DNA from: Nitrosomonas sp.
GTDB lineage: Bacteria > Pseudomonadota > Gammaproteobacteria > Burkholderiales > Nitrosomonadaceae
Direction of reading: 5' to 3'
Length of the DNA: 33,596 bases
Assembly: GCA_021774195.1 (NCBI GenBank)
Contig: JAJFJJ010000099.1
Location: forward strand, 1-33,596
A model generated the notes under the pieces. That model did no database searches. It had not been told where the DNA came from and worked only from the letters and a program-made list of their open reading frames with translations. The stretch's first letter is position 1. Every line of letters starts with the position of its first letter. This document shows positions 15,781 through 23,065 of the stretch, in pieces. A program made the position numbers and the translations under genes.

Positions 15781-15797
15781 TGCGACATTATGTCGCA
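15781..15797. promoter_or_regulatory. Palindromic operator, site d (perfect)
   Basis: TGCGACA-TTA-TGTCGCA, perfectly symmetrical half-sites, 151 bases before the ATG at 15949. It also fits GNGRCRTTNNGNCGC, the RegR-type box as I remember it. Confidence 0.7.
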
Positions 15798-15948
15798 TTG
15801 TTTTTTTGTCCTTTTTGATAGACAGTAAAAATGTATTCAAAAAAGAATATGGCTAAGTCTATTTAGTTCGAACTGCCAAGTCATGGAAAATCAAGATGTT
15901 CTTTAACCTATGATGAGACAGATAAAATATAAAAGAAAAGGGAAATCT

Positions 15949-16761
15949 ATGAATGTTACTAACACGAAAATAAAGAAGGTTCATCAACGGAATCTGCTTT
16001 CAATCAGTATTGCCTCAGCAGTATTGTTAATGACTATTGGACAAGTGCAAGCGCATACCCGCTTGACTGTTTCGTCAACACCAGAAAGCTCATCGGCACA
16101 TGGCTCTACCTCAACCGAAGTTAATATTCCACATGGTTGTGCGACTAATCCGGTAATAGGTAATGTCTTTTTCTTGCCTGATACTGCAGATGCTATAGTC
16201 CATACTTCTACAGCGAGTAATTTTGATCCTTTTGATGCACCTGAAGGCGCTACAGCGTTAGATCATATGGTTAATCCAGCTTTTATTCGTCTGGTCAAAT
16301 CCAATGATGTATTTGAAACCACAGAATTTATTAAGGATCCACTGGGTAATCCAATCGGTTTTTGGTCCGCAGGTGGAGAAATACCGGCAAGTAATTGGAT
16401 TGGAAGGGTTCCAATGACAATTACTGCAGTCGCCATTCAGCCCACATCTTGCGCCACTTCAATTCGACTAGTTCCTGCTATTGCCAATATCTGTGTTGTG
16501 ACGGGTGTAGATGGAATCGATGGTTCAGATTCAGATAATGTGAATGTGGATTTCTGGACTGCGCCAGACATTGGCACAATTTATGACGCGCCAAGCTGGA
16601 GTTATCCAGCGTCATACACGATTACACGCGATTTAGAGAATAATCCACTACCAGCAAGTTGTGGCGATGGGTTCGCTGTTCGTATCGTTCCATCGGCGGC
16701 TCAGGTAAATCGTGATATGCCTGTTAAAGTAAATGGCGAACAGATCTGGCCAATCCCTTAA
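15949..16761 (+). CDS. Exported protein with predicted N-terminal His, paralogue 1
   Basis: About 270 residues from the ATG at 15949, chosen because AAGGGA lies just before it; a longer frame from 15910 has no ribosome binding site. A signal peptide ends at VQA, giving a mature protein that would begin at H36 (HTRLTVSS). Four Cys are conserved with the paralogue at 17271 (in HGC, TSC, NIC, ASC), so two disulfides are likely. The C-terminal block NNPLPASCGDG, then PSAAQVNRDMP and QIWP, is also shared. An N-terminal His after an exported Ala is the layout of YcnI/DUF1775 and other copper proteins, so metal binding is plausible but inferred. No enzyme motif recognised. Confidence 0.75.
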   Translation: MNVTNTKIKKVHQRNLLSISIASAVLLMTIGQVQAHTRLTVSSTPESSSAHGSTSTEVNIPHGCATNPVIGNVFFLPDTADAIVHTSTASNFDPFDAPEGATALDHMVNPAFIRLVKSNDVFETTEFIKDPLGNPIGFWSAGGEIPASNWIGRVPMTITAVAIQPTSCATSIRLVPAIANICVVTGVDGIDGSDSDNVNVDFWTAPDIGTIYDAPSWSYPASYTITRDLENNPLPASCGDGFAVRIVPSAAQVNRDMPVKVNGEQIWPIP

Positions 16762-16782
16762 CGAAATTTCTTCTCGCAACAG

Positions 16783-16822
16783 AATGACTGATATTTCACA
16801 TTAAAAAGAATTGTCAGTCATT
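16783..16822 (+). terminator. Weak hairpin after paralogue 1
   Basis: Arms AATGACTGA and TCAGTCATT (9 bp) around a 22-base loop, about 20 bases after the stop codon. No T-run, so only a weak candidate terminator or RNA 3' stabiliser. Confidence 0.3.
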
Positions 16823-16874
16823 TCATTGATAGTTATTAGTGTGAATATTGGAGTCTAGTTTTCTATTGTGTCGG

Positions 16875-16891
16875 TGCGACATTTTGTCACA
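16875..16891. promoter_or_regulatory. Palindromic operator, site e
   Basis: TGCGACA-TTT-TGTCACA, one mismatch between half-sites. It lies 379 bases before the ATG at 17271, with a 239-bp miniature element in between; without that element the distance would be 140 bases. Confidence 0.65.
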
Positions 16892-16923
16892 TTGTCATCT
16901 TAAATAATTAGCAGCATAATAAA

Positions 16924-17162
16924 TTAACCTAGAATCCTCAGTTGGATGGTGCTTAGAGTGCATTGTCGTTTATTTTTGGCAAGACGCAGTGAGAAGTGAA
17001 CGAGTTCACAACGAAGTGCAACGCAGCAAAAGATAAAGAACAGTGTGCTATAAGCATCATAGCGTAGCTCACCTTTAGGGTGTATGGCATTTGACAAAAT
17101 ATTTGTTTTGTTTCATAAGACTAGACATTTCTGAAGCGATCAACTGAGGATTTTAGGATTAA
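16924..17162 (+). repeat. Copy 3 of the 230-240-bp miniature element
   Basis: Terminal inverted repeats 16924-16944 (TTAACCTAGAATCCTCAGTTG is its 21 positions) and 17141-17162 (ends GAGGATTTTAGGATTAA), matching at about 20 of 22. Inner sequence follows copies 1 and 2. It has no transposase. It sits in the leader of the gene at 17271. Confidence 0.85.
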
Positions 17163-17270
17163 GGTAGACGGTAGTGTATACCTAATGCTTAGATGAAAGT
17201 TGGCGCAATAGTGCTGCTAACTTATTTATGACAATAAAAGATTTAAAAAATTGAGGAAAATGACTTAGAT

Positions 17271-18020
17271 ATGAGAACATTAAATAAATTCAAGCTAGTA
17301 GCGTTTTCATTAACTGCTGTCATGATGATAGGTGCAACACAAAGTACTTTTGCACATACTCGTTTCAATGTGTCGTCACAAACTGAAGGGGTTCGAGATA
17401 TTAACCATATCATCATTACTCATTCATGTAATGATAGTTCTAGCACAATTGGAACATCGGTAGTTTTCCCGGATGGTGTTGATTCTACTATTCTAGTTGA
17501 CGGGCAGGCACATGATGGACAAATACTCGATTACCTAACAAATTATGGTAATAATATTCAATTAATTCTGGATCGATCAGCATTCGACTTGATGGAAGAA
17601 AAAATTGTTGCTGGCAACGTCGTTGGTTACTGGGCGGGTGGTGGGCCGGGTATGCCAAATAATTTAAATGCGACCACGTCTTTCAGGCATACAGCAGCTG
17701 GTATTGAACCGACATCCTGCGCAAGTAGTGTTGCGGTTAAAGTGTCGATTGCTGATATTTGTACGGTTACCGGTACCGATGGTTTTAACGATGATGTTGT
17801 TAGATTGTGGACACATAATGACTTGGGTACACCTTTTGATCGTGTAAGTGATACTGATAATGGACCTGCAACATTCACCATTACGCGTGATCTGACAAAT
17901 AACCCACTACCTGATTCATGTGGTGATGGTGTTACTGTAGAAATTAAGCCATCTGCTGCACAGATTAACCGTGATATGCCAATTGTTATTGACGGTCAGC
18001 AAATTTGGCCAGCAAATTAA
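17271..18020 (+). CDS. Exported protein with predicted N-terminal His, paralogue 2
   Basis: A 249-residue paralogue of the protein at 15949. The signal peptide (VAFSLTAVMMIGATQSTFA) gives a mature start at H29 (HTRFNVSS). The four Cys (THSC, TSC, DIC, DSC) align with those of paralogue 1, as do GYWAGGGPGMPNN (against GFWSAGGEIPASN) and the C-terminal NNPLPDSCGDG, PSAAQINRDMP, QIWP. The ribosome binding site is unclear: GAGG lies 14 bases upstream, next to a minimal ATG-ACT-TAG. Probable periplasmic metal-binding role, inferred from the N-terminal His only. Confidence 0.75.
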   Translation: MRTLNKFKLVAFSLTAVMMIGATQSTFAHTRFNVSSQTEGVRDINHIIITHSCNDSSSTIGTSVVFPDGVDSTILVDGQAHDGQILDYLTNYGNNIQLILDRSAFDLMEEKIVAGNVVGYWAGGGPGMPNNLNATTSFRHTAAGIEPTSCASSVAVKVSIADICTVTGTDGFNDDVVRLWTHNDLGTPFDRVSDTDNGPATFTITRDLTNNPLPDSCGDGVTVEIKPSAAQINRDMPIVIDGQQIWPAN

Positions 18021-18038
18021 GTTTTTAAGTTAGTTAGT

Positions 18039-18068
18039 ATGAACGGGCATGTAAACATGCTTGTTCAT
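18039..18068 (+). terminator. Hairpin after paralogue 2
   Basis: ATGAACGGGCATG-TAAA-CATGCTTGTTCAT folds into a 13-bp stem with two G-U pairs, 18 bases after the stop codon. It lacks a clear T-run, so Rho-independent termination is uncertain. Confidence 0.45.
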
Positions 18069-18171
18069 CTCATGTTGAAAATAACTGTTTCTCGATTATC
18101 CTCTACTTCCACGTCAAATAACTTGAACGTAGTAATTCAAGTTCATACGTTTTTATAAAGGGTTAAATAGG

Positions 18172-18188
18172 TGCGACAATTTGTCGCA
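18172..18188. promoter_or_regulatory. Palindromic operator, site f (perfect)
   Basis: TGCGACA-ATT-TGTCGCA, perfectly symmetrical half-sites, 128 bases before the ATG at 18317 and presumably controlling the run of genes that starts there. Confidence 0.7.
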
Positions 18189-18316
18189 TTGCTATTTCTT
18201 TGCCTGAACCAGATAATATTTATAATTAGTAGAAGGTACTATTTACAACCTTCTGACGGATAAGGTAGAGCGGAAATGACGCGCCATTAGACATTAAACT
18301 TTAAGAGACAACGACA

Positions 18317-18796
18317 ATGCAACAACTGTTCTTTAAGAAATATATATTAGCCGCTATTTTAGTTTGTTTAGTTAGTTATACTAGTGTCAGTAGTGCACAT
18401 ACGGCTGGCGCGACACTTGATCCTGAAGGTAATGTTAGAAGCTTTACAGGTATGGCATTTATAACTTGCTTTGATGACGGTAATGGGCCAGCTGATAATA
18501 TTATTGTCAGAGTTAGGGACAACTCTCCACCAGTACCGGGTCTGTTAGTTAATGTGCAAGTTTATAAAGGTAATAAGGTTAATAGTATTACTGATACAGT
18601 TTCAGGTGATGCAGATTTCACGCCATTTATTACCCTTCAAGGAGGGGCAGGAGTCTATTGGCTGTTAGTTAATAAAACGGATGTCGGTGCTAGATCTTTC
18701 GAGATTGAATATCATTGTAATACCGCTGATGGTATACATACGGGAACCGATATTGGCGTAACACAATATGGACTTCCAATCTTTAATGCGCCATAA
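18317..18796 (+). CDS. Small exported protein with predicted N-terminal His
   Basis: A 159-residue protein. The signal peptide (YILAAILVCLVSYTSVSSA) gives a mature start at H28 (HTAGATLDPEG). It has two Cys (FITC, EYHC), probably a disulfide, and a beta-rich sequence with no membrane segment. It does not share the C-terminal block of the two larger His-start proteins, but has the same export and N-terminal layout and the same operator upstream. Family not recognised. It is followed closely by the thioredoxin gene, with which it is likely cotranscribed. Confidence 0.7.
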   Translation: MQQLFFKKYILAAILVCLVSYTSVSSAHTAGATLDPEGNVRSFTGMAFITCFDDGNGPADNIIVRVRDNSPPVPGLLVNVQVYKGNKVNSITDTVSGDADFTPFITLQGGAGVYWLLVNKTDVGARSFEIEYHCNTADGIHTGTDIGVTQYGLPIFNAP

Positions 18797-18851
18797 GCGA
18801 TTATTTCTATAGCATTGCATTGTGCAATGATAGTTAAGTTGGTAAATAATT

Positions 18852-19355
18852 ATGATGAAACAAATTAGATTGTTTTTATTTGTTAGTTTGTTGACTGGCT
18901 TTATGACGCCGGTTGCTGCTGAACATGGCCATGTGCCATCTTCGTGTTCATTGACTGCGCTAGATGGGACACCTGTGCATAATCTGCAGGAGCTGAAAGG
19001 AAAGGTAGTTTACGTTGATTTTTGGGCCTCCTGGTGCCCCCCATGTGTTAGATCGTTTCCATTCTTAAATCAGCTGGAGAATGACCTAAAAGACCAGGGC
19101 TTACAGGTGATTGGTATTAATCTGGATGAAAAGATTGCTGATGCGGAGACATTTCTTGGAAAATATCCAGTTGATTTTGAAATTGCATTGGATCCCGACA
19201 AGCAATGTGCTAAGGATTTTGGTGTCATCGCTATGCCTTCTTCGTATTTAATTGATCGGAAAGGTGTTGTTCGACATGTCCATCAAGGGTTCAGAGCCGA
19301 GGAGGCTGAAGATCTACGCCTTGCTATCGAATATTTGTTAACCGAACCGCTGTAA
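18852..19355 (+). CDS. TlpA/ResA-type periplasmic thioredoxin
   Basis: A 167-residue exported thioredoxin-fold protein. Signal peptide to about residue 23 (PVAA, then EHGHVPSSC). The active site is C62-P-P-C65 in DFWASWCPPCVRSFPF. The insertion INLDEKIADAETFLGKYPVDFEIALDP and the cis-Pro loop AMPSSYLID are typical of TlpA/ResA. These proteins usually reduce disulfides or metal sites in exported proteins, for example during cytochrome or Cu-centre assembly. Here the neighbouring exported proteins have conserved Cys, which makes them possible clients (inference). The same thioredoxin type is known beside DUF4266 and DUF3570 genes. Confidence 0.88.
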   Translation: MMKQIRLFLFVSLLTGFMTPVAAEHGHVPSSCSLTALDGTPVHNLQELKGKVVYVDFWASWCPPCVRSFPFLNQLENDLKDQGLQVIGINLDEKIADAETFLGKYPVDFEIALDPDKQCAKDFGVIAMPSSYLIDRKGVVRHVHQGFRAEEAEDLRLAIEYLLTEPL

Positions 19356-19431
19356 TATCTACATTGAATTCTTAAATCGAGATATTAACTAGACCCTTCA
19401 TACACGCTAATCAATTATTATCCTGAAAACC

Positions 19432-19659
19432 ATGATAGGCACACAAAAAATAGCTGTTTTGTTACTGCTTATGATGGTTTTAGGCCTATCAGGTTGTGTT
19501 AGTTTAGCGCCATGGGAACGAGGAAACCTTGCAAAACCCCATATGGCATTAAACCCAGATCCCATGCAGCGTAGTATGCGCGCGCATAATTATGGTAGTC
19601 GTGAGTCGGGTGCTAGTGATAATGCATCTGGTGGTGGTGGTGGATGTGGCTGTTTCTAA
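19432..19659 (+). CDS. DUF4266 lipoprotein
   Basis: A 75-residue lipoprotein with lipobox LSGC (Cys near residue 22). It carries the DUF4266 pattern: PWERGNLAKPHM, the RAHNYGSRESG segment and the Gly-rich GGGGGCGCF terminus with a Cys pair. Function is unknown; the family occurs next to DUF3570 outer-membrane proteins and TlpA thioredoxins, as here. The terminal CGC motif could bind metal or form a disulfide. It lies 76 bases after the thioredoxin gene. Confidence 0.85.
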   Translation: MIGTQKIAVLLLLMMVLGLSGCVSLAPWERGNLAKPHMALNPDPMQRSMRAHNYGSRESGASDNASGGGGGCGCF

Positions 19660-19829
19660 TCGCCTCTGACTCAAATTTGCTGACTATCAGATCCCAAAAA
19701 AACAATATAAAAAGCAGGTTGTGAATAGTCGTATACGAACTGTATCTTTATCTGATTTCCTGAGACTCGATTGCACTATGGATTGCAGACAATATTCCAA
19801 CGAACTAATGAAGTATTCGAAGTTAGAAA

Positions 19830-22589
19830 ATGTCTGAGGAGGGCAAGGCCAGTCTGAACAAAGAATTGTACAATTCTAATCAGCAAAAGGCATCAAATAA
19901 AAGTAATGGCGTATTACAAGCGTTAACCTCTGCAGCGTTGGTTTTGCCTGGTTTGCTTCTTACCTCGGCTGAGGCCGCTGATGCTAATCTAGATAGTTTC
20001 AGTTTTCAATATAATCGTTTTCAGGAGGGTAAACGTAAACTCTTTACCGTACCGAATAATTTAAATCCGATACAGGCAGACGTTATTCAAGCTTCTGGAA
20101 ATGTATCCTTGACCGACCGTGTGAAGTTTACCTTTAGTTATACGCGAGATGTATGGTCTGGTGCTACACCGGTTACAACAGCACCCTTAGCCACCAATGG
20201 AAACAGACCCATATTACAAAATTCTCCGACAGGTTTGATTACTGCTGGCGCATCTCCTTTTGTTAATACAAATATTCTTTTGGATCGAGATTTAAATCCG
20301 ATTAGACAAGATCCCTTAACTGGACAAGCCATTGGTAAAGATACCCGTGCAGTAGAGATTCTTTCCTCTGCCTCGCCTGAGGTACGTAACGCAGCTGATC
20401 TTGGTTTGGGGTATGAATGGAATGAAGCGGCATTGAATGTTGGTGGCGGACTTTCTGTAGAGAATGATTATAAATCAAGCTACGGTAATGTGAGTGGACG
20501 TCTAGATTTTAACCAAAAATTGACCAGTGCAAAATTTGGTTTTGGCTATACCAGCAGTGAGACATCCGCTATTCTCGATCATGATATCGTGCCTTACTTG
20601 ACGAGAACCGCTTTCTCCAACCAGATTGAAAGTCGTGGTGGATCAGAAATATTGCATGGTAAGCGCCAGGACTGGTCAGCAAATATTGGTCTAACCCAAA
20701 TTCTAGGCAAAAATTCACTTATTGATGCCAATATTGGTTATACCTATAGTAATGGTTTTATGGAAAACCCTTATAAAGCCATGACGGTCATTTTCGTCGA
20801 TCCAGAATCTTTAAATAATAATCTGGATACACCAATTACGGGTGATGTGCGAGCACTGTTGGAACAACGACCGAACAAACGCAATCAAGTGGCGATCAGT
20901 GCGCGATATATTCAACATATTAGTCTTCTAGACGCTGCACTGCATCTGAACTATAAATTTTCTACTGATGACTGGGGAATAAATACCAATACGTTTACGG
21001 CGAATTGGATACAGCCATTTGGCAGTGGTTGGACGATTACCCCGCGAATTCGTTACCATTCACAAGATGCGGCAAATTTTTATCAACCATTTATATTTTC
21101 CCAGCAGACATTCAATACAAATGCGGTAGACGTGTTAGGACGGCAGATTTGGGAGGATGCAATCAATCCGGATATACAGTTTGTACGTGATGAAAATTTT
21201 AATCTGCTTGATAGTGATGGGAATTTAGTTGATGAGTCATTGCTAAACGTACAACCCAAAACGATTCCTTTTGATGGCGAAAAACTGCCGGATAGTTTCT
21301 CTAGTGATCATCGCCTATCAGGATTTGGAACGCTCAGTGGTGGCGTGACGTTAAACAAGCAACTTGCCAAAGGCATCGTGCTGCAAGGCGGGTTTGAATA
21401 CTTTACACGGCAAAGTGCGTTACAAATTGGTGGAGATAGTGGGGGCAGCTTTGGCGATTTTGATTTTTATGTCGCCAGTGGTGCAATTAGAATTAATATA
21501 GAGAAATTGAATTTTGCCAACACCGGTGGTGGACTCGGGATTGAAAGTGGCGTTAGTGCGGATAGTCACGATCATGCGGGTCATACCAACAATAACCATC
21601 ATCATGGTGGCCATGTGCCCGCAGGCGTGATGTCTGGCCATATGTTGGATAATGCTGGCGATTTCATGTTTGGCTATCGTTTTATGTATGGCCGTATGGG
21701 TGGCGACATATTGAATGGTGCTGGTGCGGCCAATGATTTGGAAATCGTCAGTCAAGCTTGTAGTGATGCCACAAATTGCCGCTTTACACCCACCTACATG
21801 CGAATGAAAATGCATATGCTTAATATCATGTATGCACCGACCAATTGGTTGAATTTGATGTTGATGCCGAAATTCGTTGATATGGAGATGAATATTCGCG
21901 AATTATCTGGACGTCCGCCACCACAACCGGGTGTTCACGAGCATACTGGTATTGCTGGACATGCCACAGGTGGCGTAGGCGATACCATGATGTCTTCATT
22001 GATCAAATTGTATGAAACCCCAGGGCATCGATTGCATATGGGGCTTGGGTTGAGTGCGCCAACGGGAAATGTCGGTGTAGAATTTCGGCGCGTATTTCAA
22101 ATTGATGGCGGCCTGGTTCACTTTGGTATGCAGTTGGGAAGTGGTACATGGGATTTTTTGCCCAGTCTGACTTATAGTGGTGATCATAAACGCTGGACTT
22201 GGGGTGCGCAACTGAATGGTGTCAAGCGCATGGAAAATCAGAATAAATCGGGCTATCGTTTGGGTGATGTCATTCAAGCGACTACTTGGGGTGGCTATAA
22301 TCTGACTAAGTGGTTGTCCGCCTCAGTGCGGGGCATTTATACCAAGCAAGGCGCTATACATGGTGATTTCAACGCATTTAACGGACGTTCTGGCCCGATG
22401 GACTTTCCTACCAACCAAGGTGGGCAATTTTGGGATATTGGGCTTGGTATTACCGCTTCTGTCCCGAGTGGTAAATTTGCCGGCAATAGCCTGAGTGTTG
22501 AATGGCTGCAACCGCTACGAAATGATGTTAATGGCTTTCAGCTCGAACGAAAAGGCGCGTTGGCTGCAGCTTGGAATTACCATTTCTAA
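19830..22589 (+). CDS. DUF3570-type outer-membrane protein fused to a second barrel-like domain
   Basis: A 919-residue exported protein. A long signal region ends near SAEAADANLDSF. The first ~570 residues look like a DUF3570 barrel: SFSFQYNRFQEGKRKLF at the start and many alternating strands (NVSLTDRVKFTFSYTRDVW). A His-rich linker follows (DHAGHTNNNHHHGGHVPAG). The last ~330 residues resemble the MetA-pathway/transporter outer-membrane family: FGYRFMYGRMGG, MKMHMLNIMYAPTNWL, LHMGLGLSAPTGNV, QLGSGTWDFLPSLTY, and a terminal aromatic (AWNYHF) as expected for a barrel. The second half is rich in Met and His. It may be one large barrel or two. Role in metal uptake or export is inferred. Confidence 0.75.
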   Translation: MSEEGKASLNKELYNSNQQKASNKSNGVLQALTSAALVLPGLLLTSAEAADANLDSFSFQYNRFQEGKRKLFTVPNNLNPIQADVIQASGNVSLTDRVKFTFSYTRDVWSGATPVTTAPLATNGNRPILQNSPTGLITAGASPFVNTNILLDRDLNPIRQDPLTGQAIGKDTRAVEILSSASPEVRNAADLGLGYEWNEAALNVGGGLSVENDYKSSYGNVSGRLDFNQKLTSAKFGFGYTSSETSAILDHDIVPYLTRTAFSNQIESRGGSEILHGKRQDWSANIGLTQILGKNSLIDANIGYTYSNGFMENPYKAMTVIFVDPESLNNNLDTPITGDVRALLEQRPNKRNQVAISARYIQHISLLDAALHLNYKFSTDDWGINTNTFTANWIQPFGSGWTITPRIRYHSQDAANFYQPFIFSQQTFNTNAVDVLGRQIWEDAINPDIQFVRDENFNLLDSDGNLVDESLLNVQPKTIPFDGEKLPDSFSSDHRLSGFGTLSGGVTLNKQLAKGIVLQGGFEYFTRQSALQIGGDSGGSFGDFDFYVASGAIRINIEKLNFANTGGGLGIESGVSADSHDHAGHTNNNHHHGGHVPAGVMSGHMLDNAGDFMFGYRFMYGRMGGDILNGAGAANDLEIVSQACSDATNCRFTPTYMRMKMHMLNIMYAPTNWLNLMLMPKFVDMEMNIRELSGRPPPQPGVHEHTGIAGHATGGVGDTMMSSLIKLYETPGHRLHMGLGLSAPTGNVGVEFRRVFQIDGGLVHFGMQLGSGTWDFLPSLTYSGDHKRWTWGAQLNGVKRMENQNKSGYRLGDVIQATTWGGYNLTKWLSASVRGIYTKQGAIHGDFNAFNGRSGPMDFPTNQGGQFWDIGLGITASVPSGKFAGNSLSVEWLQPLRNDVNGFQLERKGALAAAWNYHF

Positions 22590-22655
22590 ATTAGTACTCC
22601 GTAAATATCTAAGTACCATGGGTTGTTTCAATCCCCACCTTATATTACAAAATCA

Positions 22656-22676
22656 TATAGAGCTTCGAGTTCTATA
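22656..22676 (+). terminator. Hairpin after the outer-membrane protein gene
   Basis: TATAGAGC-TTCGA-GTTCTATA, an 8-bp stem with one G-U pair, about 65 bases after the stop codon. No T-run. Weak candidate. Confidence 0.35.
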
Positions 22677-22685
22677 GAGATTATT

Positions 22686-22954
22686 CTAGTACTCCTTCAA
22701 CTTAATATTTTAGGATGCAGTTAGCTTTTCAGGGTTACTGGCAAGGCAGGCCTTGTAGGCAATGGCCACTTCCTTGTCAAGAGGCCTAACACCGCCAGTG
22801 GCGCTGAAAAGCTAACCCGAAGGGCGCTCACAAGATGTCCCGTCACTGCGTTGCAGCACTTGCCAAGGGAATAACCCTTGTCAGCGTGCTACGCCTTGTG
22901 ACGAAACATCCTGTGAGCGCTGCATCCTAAAATATTAAGTTGAAGGAGTACTAG
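22686..22954. repeat. Nested-hairpin miniature element, copy A (269 bp, perfect termini)
   Basis: The terminal inverted repeats 22686-22720 and 22920-22954 are identical over all 35 positions; they begin CTAGTACTCCTTCAAC reading inward. Possible 3-bp target duplication ATT on both sides; alternatively CTAG is itself the duplicated target. Module 1: arms GTTAGCTTTTCAG (22720-22732) and CTGAAAAGCTAAC (22804-22816). Linker CCCGAAGGGCGCT. Module 2: arms GCGCTCACAAGATGT (22824-22838) and ACATCCTGTGAGCGC (22906-22920), with apex AAGGGAATAACCCTT. No coding capacity. Perfect termini suggest a recent insertion. Confidence 0.9.
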
Positions 22955-23020
22955 ATTAGTAGAAAAATATAGAAACTTTTCGAAGTCTATTTCAAAAAAA
23001 TCTACTAGCGTTCCATCAGC

Positions 23021-23026
23021 TATAAT
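23021..23026 (+). promoter_or_regulatory. Candidate -10 element for valS
   Basis: A consensus TATAAT lies 39 bases before the valS ATG, within AT-rich sequence. The -35 region at the expected distance is poor, so this is tentative. Confidence 0.4.
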
Positions 23027-23065
23027 GTCTGTTTTCTTAAATCGTACAATTTAAAGCCAAAATAC

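Noticed and set aside
17260-17268. ATG-ACT-TAG directly after GAGG upstream of 17271
   Set aside because: It may be a start-stop element, but nothing else supports regulation and it may be chance.
22590-22600. TTAGTACTCC just after the outer-membrane protein gene as another solo terminus of the nested-hairpin family
   Set aside because: Only about nine matching bases; too short to separate from chance.
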